Assembly: GCA_900550815.1 (NCBI GenBank)
Contig: URTW01000112.1
Coordinates: forward strand, 1-6,658
From: an uncultured Collinsella sp.
GTDB taxonomy: Bacteria; Actinomycetota; Coriobacteriia; Coriobacteriales; Coriobacteriaceae
DNA length: 6,658 nucleotides
Reading direction: 5' to 3'
Numbering within the stretch: position 1 is the first letter of the stretch; each line of letters starts with the position of its first letter. The notes beneath the pieces are model-generated. The model saw nothing but the letters and a program-made list of their open reading frames with translations. It had not been told where the DNA came from and did no database searches. Shown here piece by piece: positions 1 through 5,393 of this stretch. The position numbers and the translations under genes are program-made.

Positions 1-313
1 GAGCACGATCTTCGTCGTCAACGCTCTCGAGCACCTCGAGAGCGCTCTTAGCGTCGCCGCCCACGGCACCCAGCACGGCCGCGGCTTCAATACCGTGCAT
101 ACCGCCCGAGTTGGGCACGGTCACGCTCTTAACGTTCTTGATGATGTTGCCCGAGCATGCAACATCCATATGATCGGGTTCGCAACCGAGCGTCTGACTC
201 GCCAGCGCCCCTGCATAGGCAACGGCAATGGGCTCGGTGCAGCCGAGTGCACAGACAAGCTCGCGGTTCAAAACATCGCAAAACGCGGCATCACGGATGG
301 AATCGGTAGGCAT
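1..313 (-). CDS. cyuA: L-cysteine desulfidase, CyuA/UPF0597 (YhaM) family, N-terminal part only
   Basis: This is the first 104 codons of a gene that continues past the left edge. The family breaks L-cysteine down to pyruvate, ammonia and sulfide in the cytoplasm using an iron-sulfur cluster; E. coli CyuA (YhaM) and the archaeal cysteine desulfidase belong to it. The translation carries the family signature ALGCTEPIA at residues 22-30. It is followed by CSGNIIKN (53-60), VTVPNSGGMHGI (64-75) and AAAVLGAVGGDA (77-88), in the same order and spacing as I remember for E. coli YhaM. The cysteine of GCTEP (residue 25) is the conserved family cysteine, a probable cluster or active-site residue. The ATG at 311-313 is chosen because AGGAGA (319-324) lies 5 nt upstream. 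The gene is divergent from rpiB, 272 bp away. The related serine dehydratase alpha chain is an alternative, but the GCTEP motif favours CyuA. Confidence 0.85.
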   Translation of the reverse strand, partial: MPTDSIRDAAFCDVLNRELVCALGCTEPIAVAYAGALASQTLGCEPDHMDVACSGNIIKNVKSVTVPNSGGMHGIEAAAVLGAVGGDAKSALEVLESVDDEDRA

Positions 314-368
314 AGGTATCTCCTGCTTGCATAACGGGCTAGGCTCTCAAAAAATGTTAGCTCCTTTA

Positions 369-388
369 TTTGATAACAATGCATCAAA
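369..388. promoter_or_regulatory. Inverted repeat upstream of cyuA
   Basis: TTTGAT (369-374) and ATCAAA (383-388) form a 6-bp inverted repeat around an 8-bp spacer. It sits in the AT-rich part of the cyuA/rpiB intergenic region, about 55 bp upstream of the cyuA start codon. The position suits an operator controlling cyuA, but I do not recognise the regulator and no strong promoter hexamers are evident around it. An AT-rich 6-bp repeat can arise by chance. Confidence 0.2.
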
Positions 389-487
389 AACCGCAACCAT
401 GGTTCCGGCGGACGGCGCTCAAGCGCAAACTGACGACATTCATTCACGAGAAGCCAGTCTTGTTGCCTGCTAAAGCGTTTGACCAAA

Positions 488-503
488 AAACGCTCGAGCG
501 TTT
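488..503. promoter_or_regulatory. 16-bp perfect palindrome upstream of rpiB, candidate operator
   Basis: AAACGCTCGAGCGTTT reads identically on both strands with no spacer. It lies 82 bp upstream of the rpiB start. It ends 15 bp before a TATCAT hexamer (519-524), so it covers the place where a -35 element would be expected. A second GCGTTT copy lies at 475-480. The position suits a repressor or activator site, but the binding protein is unknown. Confidence 0.35.
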
Positions 504-518
504 ACGCAAAAGTCGCGC

Positions 519-524
519 TATCAT
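519..524 (+). promoter_or_regulatory. Possible -10 element for rpiB
   Basis: TATCAT matches the sigma-70-type -10 consensus at five of six positions and lies 61 bp upstream of the rpiB start codon. No good -35 hexamer sits 16-18 bp upstream, where the palindrome at 488-503 is found instead. The promoter would be weak or activator-dependent. Confidence 0.25.
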
Positions 525-585
525 GCAGTCGAACGCGGTAAACACCTTTAGCATTTGCGCCGCACAGACCAGAGAGGAACCATCC

Positions 586-1053
586 ATGAAGATCGGTATC
601 GGTAACGACCACGCCGCCGTCGAGCTCAAGAACATCATCTCCGAGCACCTGAAGGAGCGCGGCTGCGAGGTCGTGAACTTTGGAACCGACACCTCCGAGA
701 GCTTTGATTACCCCATCGCCGGCTACAAGGTGGGTAAGGCCGTTGCCAACGGCGACGTCGACCTGGGCATCCTCATCTGTGGCACCGGTGTCGGGATTAG
801 CCTGGCTGCCAACAAGGTCGAGGGCGTACGCGCCGTCGTGTGCTCCGAGCCCTTCAGCGCCAAGCTCTCCCGCATGCACAACAATACCAACGTGCTCGCC
901 TTTGGCGCCCGCGTCGTGGGCTCCGAGCTCGCCAAGATGATTGTCGACGAGTGGCTCGACGCCGAGTTTGAGGGCGGTCGTCACGAGCGTCGCGTTAACC
1001 TCCTCAACGAGATTGACCACACGCGCGGTCTCAAGGTCGTCGACGAGGCCTAA
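586..1053 (+). CDS. rpiB: Ribose-5-phosphate isomerase B
   Basis: The product (155 aa) interconverts ribulose 5-phosphate and ribose 5-phosphate in the non-oxidative pentose phosphate pathway in the cytoplasm. It follows the RpiB/LacAB fold along its whole length: GNDHAA near the N-terminus (residues 6-11), ICGTGVGIS (64-72) with the catalytic Cys65, RMHNNTNVLAFGARVVG (96-112) with conserved His98, and EGGRHERRV (129-137) with the phosphate-binding arginines. The length matches E. coli RpiB (about 150 aa), and residues 81-98 are nearly identical to it as I remember. The ATG at 586 is preceded by GAGAGGA (572-578). The reading frame is open upstream to about 370, but no ribosome binding site supports a longer protein and the family starts here. 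The gene stands alone, divergent from cyuA and convergent with ndk. Some RpiB proteins also isomerise allose 6-phosphate or galactose 6-phosphate; no neighbouring sugar genes point that way. Confidence 0.95.
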   Translation: MKIGIGNDHAAVELKNIISEHLKERGCEVVNFGTDTSESFDYPIAGYKVGKAVANGDVDLGILICGTGVGISLAANKVEGVRAVVCSEPFSAKLSRMHNNTNVLAFGARVVGSELAKMIVDEWLDAEFEGGRHERRVNLLNEIDHTRGLKVVDEA

Positions 1054-1079
1054 ACAACTCAGTGCCACAAGCTAACAGC

Positions 1080-1118
1080 AGGGGCCCGCTCGGAACTCAT
1101 GACCGAACGGGCCCCTTC
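1080..1118 (+). terminator. rpiB terminator hairpin
   Basis: GGGGCCCG (1081-1088) pairs with CGGGCCCC (1108-1115). TCGG (1090-1093) pairs with CCGA (1103-1106) across a single C/A mismatch. The loop is 9 nt and the hairpin starts 28 bp after the rpiB stop. The T-tract is poor (TTCAT), as in the hairpin after argG. Confidence 0.75.
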
Positions 1119-1130
1119 ATAGATTTTGGA

Positions 1131-1166
1131 ATAAAAGGGCGCCGCGGATGGAGTTCTGCGGCGCCC
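1131..1166 (-). terminator. ndk terminator hairpin
   Basis: GGGCGCCGC and GCGGCGCCC (1137-1145 and 1158-1166) form a perfect 9-bp stem with a 12-nt loop. Read on the minus strand, TTTTAT (1131-1136) follows immediately, so this is an intrinsic terminator for ndk. It lies back to back with the rpiB terminator, insulating the convergent genes. Confidence 0.8.
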
Positions 1167-1180
1167 AAGCCACACGCTAA

Positions 1181-1202
1181 CAGCTTTAAGGAGTCAAAGC
1201 TG
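1181..1202. repeat. Short inverted repeat after the ndk stop codon
   Basis: CAGCTTT (1181-1187) and AAAGCTG (1196-1202) form a 7-bp stem with an 8-nt loop directly downstream of the ndk stop. It overlaps the second copy of the 16-bp direct repeat. No U-tract follows it on the ndk strand, so it is more likely a 3'-end stability hairpin than a terminator. Confidence 0.35.
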
Positions 1203-1204
1203 GT

Positions 1205-1609
1205 TTAGCCAAAGAAGCGCTTGATCTCAATCTCGGCGTTCTCCAGGCAGTCGGAGCCGTGGATCACGTTGGCGTTGACATCGACGGCAAAGTCGCCGCG
1301 GATGGTACCAGGAGCGGCGTCAAGCGGATTAGTAGCGCCCATGAGGGTGCGCATCTTAGCAACAGCGGAGAGACCGGAAACGACCATCTTGACGACCGGA
1401 CCGCTCGTCATAAAGTCGCAGAGACCGCCAAAGAAGGGCTTGTCGGCCAGATGGGCGTAGTGCTCCTCGACGGTAGCGCGCTCGAGCGTGGTCATCTCCA
1501 TGCGCTCGATGACAAGGCCGCTGCGCTCGATGCGAGCAACAATCTCGCCGATCTTGCGGTCGCGCACGGCGTCGGGCTTAATCATGATGAAGGTCTTCTC
1601 GATAGCCAT
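1205..1609 (-). CDS. ndk: Nucleoside diphosphate kinase
   Basis: The product (134 aa) transfers the gamma phosphate of ATP to nucleoside diphosphates through a phosphohistidine intermediate, balancing the (d)NTP pools in the cytoplasm. The translation is a canonical Ndk: FIMIKPDAV (residues 7-15) with Lys11, YAHLADKPFFGGL (51-63), MRTLMGATNP (86-95) with Arg87 and Thr93, GTIRGDFA (101-108) with Arg104, and NVIHGSD (114-120) with the active-site His117. The length is typical for bacterial enzymes of the short type. The ATG at 1607-1609 is used because GAAAGG (1617-1622) lies 7 nt upstream and it gives the universal MAIEKTF-type start; a possible 14-residue extension upstream lacks support. The gene follows argH on the same strand, but a terminator and a 385-bp gap separate them, so it probably has its own promoter. 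Confidence 0.97.
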   Translation of the reverse strand: MAIEKTFIMIKPDAVRDRKIGEIVARIERSGLVIERMEMTTLERATVEEHYAHLADKPFFGGLCDFMTSGPVVKMVVSGLSAVAKMRTLMGATNPLDAAPGTIRGDFAVDVNANVIHGSDCLENAEIEIKRFFG

Positions 1610-1672
1610 AAGGTAGCCTTTCAAGTAGGTTCGCGTGTGCCCAAGTCCCATTCCGGCACCCGCCTGGACTGC

Positions 1673-1701
1673 ATCGTAACAGAGTTTTAGCTGCAGTTAA
1701 A
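1673..1701 (-). promoter_or_regulatory. Candidate ndk promoter, proximal
   Basis: Read on the minus strand, TTTAAC (1696-1701) and TACGAT (1673-1678) are separated by exactly 17 bp. Each matches the sigma-70-type consensus at four of six positions. Transcription would start near 1666, giving a leader of about 57 nt before ndk. Confidence 0.45.
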
Positions 1702-1711
1702 CAAAAAGCTG

Positions 1712-1743
1712 TTTATTGAAACGTTGCAATTTATTGAAGCGTT
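1712..1743. repeat. Tandem 14-bp direct repeats upstream of the ndk promoter
   Basis: TTTATTGAAACGTT (1712-1725) and TTTATTGAAGCGTT (1730-1743) differ at one base and repeat with an 18-bp period. They end 10 bp upstream of the -35 hexamer of the proximal ndk promoter candidate, at roughly -46 to -77. That is a typical position for an activator or response-regulator site made of directly repeated half-sites. The cognate protein is unknown. Confidence 0.5.
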
Positions 1744-1773
1744 CCATATGTGTCACTTCTGTTTCGAAGCTCG

Positions 1774-1801
1774 ATTAGAGTACCATCCGACTGCCCATCA
1801 A
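1774..1801 (-). promoter_or_regulatory. Candidate ndk promoter, distal
   Basis: Read on the minus strand, TTGATG (1796-1801) and TCTAAT (1774-1779) are separated by 16 bp. The -10 matches five of six consensus positions and the -35 four of six. If used, the transcript would pass through the tandem repeats at 1712-1743 before ndk. Confidence 0.35.
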
Positions 1802-1905
1802 CCGCATCGAGCAGAGCAGGCGGTCGGTTGCCGCCCGCGAACGTACCCCCTTCACAACCTGCCCAAAGGTCCTACAGAACTTCTCGACAAGCCCCTCCCC
1901 CATAG

Positions 1906-1943
1906 CAACAAAATACGGACGCTCACATCAGCAGACGTCCGTA
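1906..1943 (-). terminator. argH terminator hairpin
   Basis: TACGGACG (1914-1921) pairs with CGTCCGTA (1936-1943), an 8-bp perfect stem with a 14-nt loop. On the minus strand the 3' arm runs into TTTTGTTG. It lies 51 bp beyond the argH stop and fits an intrinsic terminator for the arg transcript. Confidence 0.65.
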
Positions 1944-1994
1944 AAGCAAAAAATGATTCCTCAATAAATGGCAAAAACAGCTTCGGCCAAACCC

Positions 1995-3425
1995 TTACTT
2001 TATCCCGTGGCCCATCTCGACGACCTTGGTCAACGATCCAAACACGCCTTCGTCGGCAACGAGTTGTGCCTCGGCACGCTGCAGCTGCACGGCAACGGCG
2101 GCAGGGGCGGTACCGCCCTCGGTCGTGCGCGCGGCGACAATCGACGGGATGTCGAGCGCCTCGGTAATGTCGTGCTCAAAGAGCGGGCTTGCCTCCTGGA
2201 ACACCTCAAACGGCAGGTCCTCAAGATTGCAGCCATGCTTCTCACACATCAGGACCAAATGGCCCACCACGGCGTGTGCCTCGCGGAACGGCAGGCCACG
2301 CTTGGTCAGGTAATCGGCAACATCGGTAGCGGCAAGGTGCCCCACGCCGCACTCGCGCGCCATGGCATCCTCGTTGACAGTCCAGGTCGAAATCATACCG
2401 GCCATAACGGACAGGCACTGCATGAGCGTATGGGCGGTATCGAGCGCGCCCTCCTTGTCCTCCTGCAAGTCCTAGTTATAAGCGAGCGGCAAGCCCTTCA
2501 TGGTCACGAGCAGCTGCACCAGGTTGCCATAGACTCGGCCGCTCTTGCCGCGGATAAGCTCGGCAAAGTCGGGGTTCTTCTTCTGCGGCATGATGGACGA
2601 ACCAGTGGAGTAAGAGTCGGAAAGCGTGATAAAGCCAAATTCGGAGCTCGACCACAGCACGATCTCCTCGGAAAGACGCGACAGGTGCATCGCCATGACG
2701 GAGCCGGCGTAATGCAGGTCGAGGAGGAAATCACGGTCGGAAACCGCATCGAGCGAGTTGGGAATCACGCCCGCAAAGCCAAGTTCGGCAGCCGTCATCT
2801 GACGATCGAGCGGATAGCTCGTGCCGGCAAGCGCGGCAGCGCCCAGCGGACAGTTGTCGGCGGCATCAAAGGCTGCCTTCAGGCGTGTAAAGTCGCGCGC
2901 GAACATCCAGGAATACGCCAGCAGATGATGCGACAGCAGCACGGGCTGAGCATGCTGCATGTGAGTGTAGCCCGGCAGAATCACCTTGTCGTACTTCTTA
3001 GCCGCATCCACCAGCACATGGCGCAGCTCAAGATTGGCCCCCATGAGCTCCTTGGCCAGCGCCTTGACGCCCAGACGTGTGTCGGTCGCCACCTGGTCGT
3101 TGCGCGAACGTCCGGTATGCAAGCGCTTGCCAGCCTCGCCGATGCGACGCGTCAGCTCGCTCTCGATGGACATATGAAAGTCCTCGTCGTAGATGTCGAA
3201 GGAGAAGATGCCGGCATCGATATCCTGTTCGATTCCGGTCAGACCCTCGGCAATCGCTTGCTCGTCCTCGGCGCTGATAATGCCCTGGGCCGCCAGCATC
3301 CTGGCATGTGCCTTAGATCCGGCGATGTCCTGCTTATAGAGATGTTTGTCGACCGGCAACGACGCGCCAAACTCCTGCGTGACCTCGGCCACGCCTGCCT
3401 CAAAACGACCGCCCCAAAGAGCCAT
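1995..3425 (-). pseudogene. argH: Argininosuccinate lyase interrupted by one in-frame amber codon
   Basis: ArgH splits argininosuccinate into arginine and fumarate, the last step of arginine synthesis. Read through, the frame has 476 codons, normal for the family. HTGRSRNDQ (residues 103-111), THMQHAQP (154-161) and the fumarate lyase signature GSSIMPQKKNPD (275-286) are all present. Codon 318 is TAG (2472-2474), in the stretch GLPLAYN-stop-DLQEDKEG, where the family has an almost invariant Lys (YNKDxQEDKEG). One base accounts for it: AAG to TAG, plus-strand T to A at 2474. The 158 codons after the stop stay in frame and conserved. The stopped product has 317 residues and lacks the C-terminal third, including part of the helical bundle that forms the tetramer and active sites, so it should be inactive. 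The ATG at 3423-3425 follows AAAGGGG at 3434-3440. argG and the 56-codon gene lie upstream on the same strand. A recent nonsense mutation or a base-call error are the main explanations; readthrough is less likely. Confidence 0.85.
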
Positions 3426-3479
3426 GGAACCGTCCCCTTTCTCCAAATACCAAAACAAGCGCCCAAAGCAATGCGCCAT

Positions 3480-3493
3480 ATCGCTAAAGCGAT
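3480..3493. promoter_or_regulatory. Palindrome upstream of argH
   Basis: ATCGCT (3480-3485) and AGCGAT (3488-3493) form a 6-bp inverted repeat around a 2-bp spacer, 55 bp upstream of the argH start. It lies between the small gene and argH. It could be an operator or a tight mRNA hairpin near the ribosome binding site. It does not resemble the ArgR box (TGAAT/ATTCA half-sites) as I know it. Confidence 0.25.
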
Positions 3494-3543
3494 TTTTCAA
3501 CCGCTAGTTTTACACATTCCCCACCGTGTGCGGAGCCATGTAG

Positions 3544-3714
3544 CTAATTTGCAAAGAAGTGACGCGCCATGCACTTGGCGCCCAACGTCTCCCTCCGGAT
3601 GTTGCCCTGCGAACCATCGATCCAGGCCTTCAGGCTCATAGGGACGTCCTCGACCCTTGCAGCATCGAACTCGGGCGCGAGGGCAAGTAAAGCATGCGCG
3701 ATAGCATTGAACAT
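3544..3714 (-). CDS. Small hypothetical protein between argG and argH
   Basis: I do not recognise this 56-residue protein. The ATG at 3712-3714 is preceded by AGGAG (3723-3727) at 8 nt, a strong site, and the frame ends in TAG at 3544-3546. The N-terminus (MFNAIAHALLALAPEF) is hydrophobic and alanine/leucine-rich, but it lacks the basic residues of a signal peptide and is short for a membrane helix. The rest is mixed and mildly basic, with WIDGSQGNIRRE near residues 31-42, one cysteine at 48 and a C-terminal HFFAN. Codon choice resembles the neighbours, apart from two AGG codons. It sits 118 bp upstream of argH and about 230 bp downstream of argG, beyond a strong hairpin, so it may be co-transcribed with argH. 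It could be a real small protein or the remnant of a longer gene. It is not arginine-rich enough to look like a second leader peptide. Confidence 0.55.
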   Translation of the reverse strand: MFNAIAHALLALAPEFDAARVEDVPMSLKAWIDGSQGNIRRETLGAKCMARHFFAN

Positions 3715-3764
3715 AATGGATACTCCTCATATATATAGGCGCAGAGCCGCCAAATTGATAGAAG

Positions 3765-3794
3765 GAGCCCCGCCGGACAACCCCGGCGGGGCTC
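3765..3794 (-). terminator. Strong GC hairpin downstream of argG
   Basis: GAGCCCCGCCGG (3765-3776) and CCGGCGGGGCTC (3783-3794) form a perfect 12-bp stem with a 6-nt loop. On the minus strand it is followed by CTTCTATC, a weak T-tract like that of the rpiB terminator. It lies about 155 bp beyond the argG stop and probably ends or attenuates the argG transcript. The small gene and argH would then need readthrough or a promoter of their own; I could not find a convincing one. A smaller GCCGC/GCGGC hairpin sits beside it at 3802-3815. Confidence 0.65.
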
Positions 3795-3947
3795 GGACTC
3801 AGCCGCAGACGCGGCATCATATATGCGGGCGGAACGTAGGGGCCACCGATGTTAAGAAGTGTCAGCAAGCATAACGAAAGGTAGGGACCCCGTGCGCCCG
3901 TTATGTATCACGCGGATGGGCCGCGCGGATACCAAGGGAAGGAGGCG

Positions 3948-5174
3948 CTAGGCCTGGGCGGCAGCAGAGCTGGGGCCCTGGACCTTTGCCCACGTCTTGA
4001 GCGACAGCGTATCGATCTCGATAAAACCGGCGCTGGCCTTCTCGTCAAACGTGGTGTCGCGGTCGTAGGTAGCCAGACCGTAGTCGTAGAGGCTGAAGGG
4101 GCTCTTGCGGCCGACGACATGGCAGTTGCCCTTAAAGAACTTCAGACGGACAGTGCCGGTCACGAACTTCTGGGTATCGGCCATAAAGGCATCGAGCGCG
4201 TTTTTGAGCGGGCTGTACCACTGGCCGTTGTACACGGCGGTGGCCCAATCCTGCTCGAGCTTGATCTTGGTCTTGAGCAGGTCGCCCTCGACGCAGATGT
4301 CCTCGAGCGCCTTGTGAGCGGTGATGAGCGTCAGGGCGCCGGGAACCTCGTAGCACTCGCGGCTCTTAAGGCCCACCAGGCGATCCTCGACCAGATCGAG
4401 ACGGCCAAAGCCATTGTCGCCGGAGATCTTGTTGAGGGCGATGACGATCTCGGAGAGCTTCATCTTCTTGCCGTCGACGGCGACGGGCTTGCCGGCCTCA
4501 AACTCAATCTCGGTGTAGGTCGGGGTGTCCGGCGTGTCCTCGGGGTTCTTGGTCATAACCCAAGCGTCGTCGAGCGGCTCGTTCCAGGGATCCTCCAGGT
4601 GGCCGCACTCAATGGCACGACCCCACAGGTTGTCGTCGATGGAATAGGGGTTGTCGTTGGCACCCTCGGGAACCGGCACGTTGTGGGCGTGGGCATAGGC
4701 GACCTCGTCGGGACGGCACTTCAGATCCCACTCGCGAACCGGGGCGATAACCTTGAGCTCGGGGTCGAGGGCCTTGACGGCAGCCTCAAAACGAACCTGG
4801 TCGTTACCCTTACCGGTGCAGCCGTGGGCGACGTAGGTCGCGCCAAACTCGTGGGCGACCTCGACAAGCTTCTTGGCAAGCAGCGGGCGAGACAGGGCGG
4901 AGAGCAGCGGATACTTGTTCTCGTACATGGAGTTTGCGGCGATGGCCTTAGTCAGGAACTCATCGGAGAACTCGTCGCGCAGGTCGAGTATCTGGCAATC
5001 GAGAACGCCCAGGTCAAGCGCCTTCTGCTTCTTGGCATCCAGGCCAGTCTCCTCCTGGCCCACGTTGCCGCAGACGCAAACGACATCGAGATTCTTCTCG
5101 TCCTGGAGCCACTTGACACATACGGATGTATCAAGACCACCGGAATATGCGAGAACGACTTTTTCCTTGCTCAT
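3948..5174 (-). CDS. argG: Argininosuccinate synthase
   Basis: The product (408 aa, the family's normal length) joins citrulline and aspartate using ATP, giving argininosuccinate, AMP and pyrophosphate. This is the penultimate step of arginine synthesis, in the cytoplasm. The N-terminal ATP-pyrophosphatase P-loop is AYSGGLDTS (residues 9-17). Further conserved blocks are YENKYPLLSALSRPL (84-98), AHGCTGKGNDQVRFE (116-130) and SIDDNLWGR (178-186). The C-terminal half is intact through GRKSPFSLYD (355-364). The ATG at 5172-5174 follows AAAGGA (5183-5188) at 8 nt or less; an in-frame extension of 17 codons lacks support. The alanine-rich tail ends in TAG. A 205-bp interval separates the start from a short arginine-rich leader ORF upstream, so expression is probably controlled by attenuation. 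argH follows on the same strand after the small gene. Confidence 0.97.
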   Translation of the reverse strand: MSKEKVVLAYSGGLDTSVCVKWLQDEKNLDVVCVCGNVGQEETGLDAKKQKALDLGVLDCQILDLRDEFSDEFLTKAIAANSMYENKYPLLSALSRPLLAKKLVEVAHEFGATYVAHGCTGKGNDQVRFEAAVKALDPELKVIAPVREWDLKCRPDEVAYAHAHNVPVPEGANDNPYSIDDNLWGRAIECGHLEDPWNEPLDDAWVMTKNPEDTPDTPTYTEIEFEAGKPVAVDGKKMKLSEIVIALNKISGDNGFGRLDLVEDRLVGLKSRECYEVPGALTLITAHKALEDICVEGDLLKTKIKLEQDWATAVYNGQWYSPLKNALDAFMADTQKFVTGTVRLKFFKGNCHVVGRKSPFSLYDYGLATYDRDTTFDEKASAGFIEIDTLSLKTWAKVQGPSSAAAQA

Positions 5175-5268
5175 GGCTGTTTCCTTTCGCCCTTGGTAGC
5201 TAGTTAGAACATCGGTCAGTTGCAAGTCATTTCAAGGTCATATACCGTGCAATATCAGGTTAAATAGC

Positions 5269-5317
5269 AAAAATCAGCACATACATGCCCTAGAAACATG
5301 CAGCAATGTCGTGCTAA
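5269..5317 (-). terminator. Candidate attenuator terminator in the argG leader
   Basis: On the minus strand TTAGCAC (5311-5317) pairs with GTGCTGA (5274-5280) with one G-U pair. Inside it TGCATG (5297-5302) pairs with CATGTA (5282-5287), also with one G-U pair. A run of five T (5269-5273) follows at once. An internal loop of 8 nt against 1 weakens the stem. A terminator-like element 95 bp upstream of argG, and after a short ORF, is what attenuation requires. Its stability was judged by eye only. Confidence 0.4.
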
Positions 5318-5393
5318 AACCCAACGACCTCAAAATGACTCTGTTGAGGCAATTCGCCCCATGCGGACAGAGACGATTGTTATCGTCGTCGGG
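5316..5393 (-). promoter_or_regulatory. Alternative RNA structures of the putative arginine attenuator
   Basis: Several mutually exclusive pairings follow or overlap the leader's Arg codons on the minus strand. (a) CCCGACGAC (5385-5393), made of the Arg codons themselves, pairs over 9 bp with GTCGTTGGG (5320-5328), with one G-U pair; TTTT (5316-5319) follows. (b) CCTCAA (5344-5349) pairs with TTGAGG (5328-5333). (c) CTCTGT (5367-5372) pairs with ACAGAG (5339-5344), enclosing GGGGC/GCCTC (5356-5360 and 5346-5350). (d) GACGAT (5382-5387) pairs with ATCGTC (5372-5377). Pairings b and c exclude each other, and b clashes with a at one base. A ribosome stalled on the Arg codons would block a and d and probably c, favouring b. 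Which pairing is the true antiterminator cannot be settled by eye. Confidence 0.45.

Larger units (their letters stand above)
1064..1184. repeat. Pair of 16-bp direct repeats flanking the rpiB and ndk terminators
   Basis: GCCACAAGCTAACAGC (1064-1079) and GCCACACGCTAACAGC (1169-1184) are direct repeats differing at one base and offset by 105 bp. Both convergent terminators lie between them. They could be the ends of a small duplicated or inserted block, or a shared binding or processing site. Neither copy lies in a coding region. Confidence 0.6.
1610..1994. other. Intergenic region between argH and ndk
   Basis: This 385-bp gap has no convincing gene. Going from argH towards ndk it holds the argH terminator (1906-1943), a GC-rich stretch without clear signals (about 1802-1900), two ndk promoter candidates, and the tandem direct repeats between them. 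A 26-codon minus-strand ORF with a GTG start at about 1850 lacks a ribosome binding site and was not accepted. Confidence 0.6.

Noticed and set aside
23..43. Inverted repeat GCTCTCGAG-CAC-CTCGAGAGC
   Set aside because: It lies inside the cyuA reading frame and is explained by codons for the conserved segment ALEVLES; probably coincidental.
347..400. 17-codon minus-strand ORF upstream of cyuA
   Set aside because: Only a weak GGAA precedes its ATG, and the peptide shows no enrichment in cysteine or any other pathway residue, so a leader peptide is not supported.
370..585. In-frame 72-codon extension upstream of rpiB
   Set aside because: The frame is open, but there is no ribosome binding site at its possible starts, RpiB proteins begin at the ATG at 586, and the stretch contains the palindrome and promoter-like sequence.
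2472..2474. TAG as pyrrolysine or a genome-wide sense codon
   Set aside because: TAG ends argG, the small gene and the HAD gene normally, and no pyrrolysine genes are in the window; a point mutation or base error is simpler.
1968..3641. Long plus-strand open frame (557 codons) opposite argH
   Set aside because: It is the antisense shadow of argH, produced by GC-rich codons; it has no ribosome binding site and no recognisable domain, while the minus strand encodes a clear ArgH.
3569..3874. 101-codon plus-strand ORF opposite the small gene
   Set aside because: No ribosome binding site, and it spans the argG hairpin; the minus-strand 56-codon frame has better start evidence.
3903..5207. Long plus-strand open frame (434 codons) opposite argG
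   Set aside because: Antisense shadow of the unmistakable argG; its composition (Val, Gly, Leu, Asp repeats) is that of a reversed GC-rich gene.
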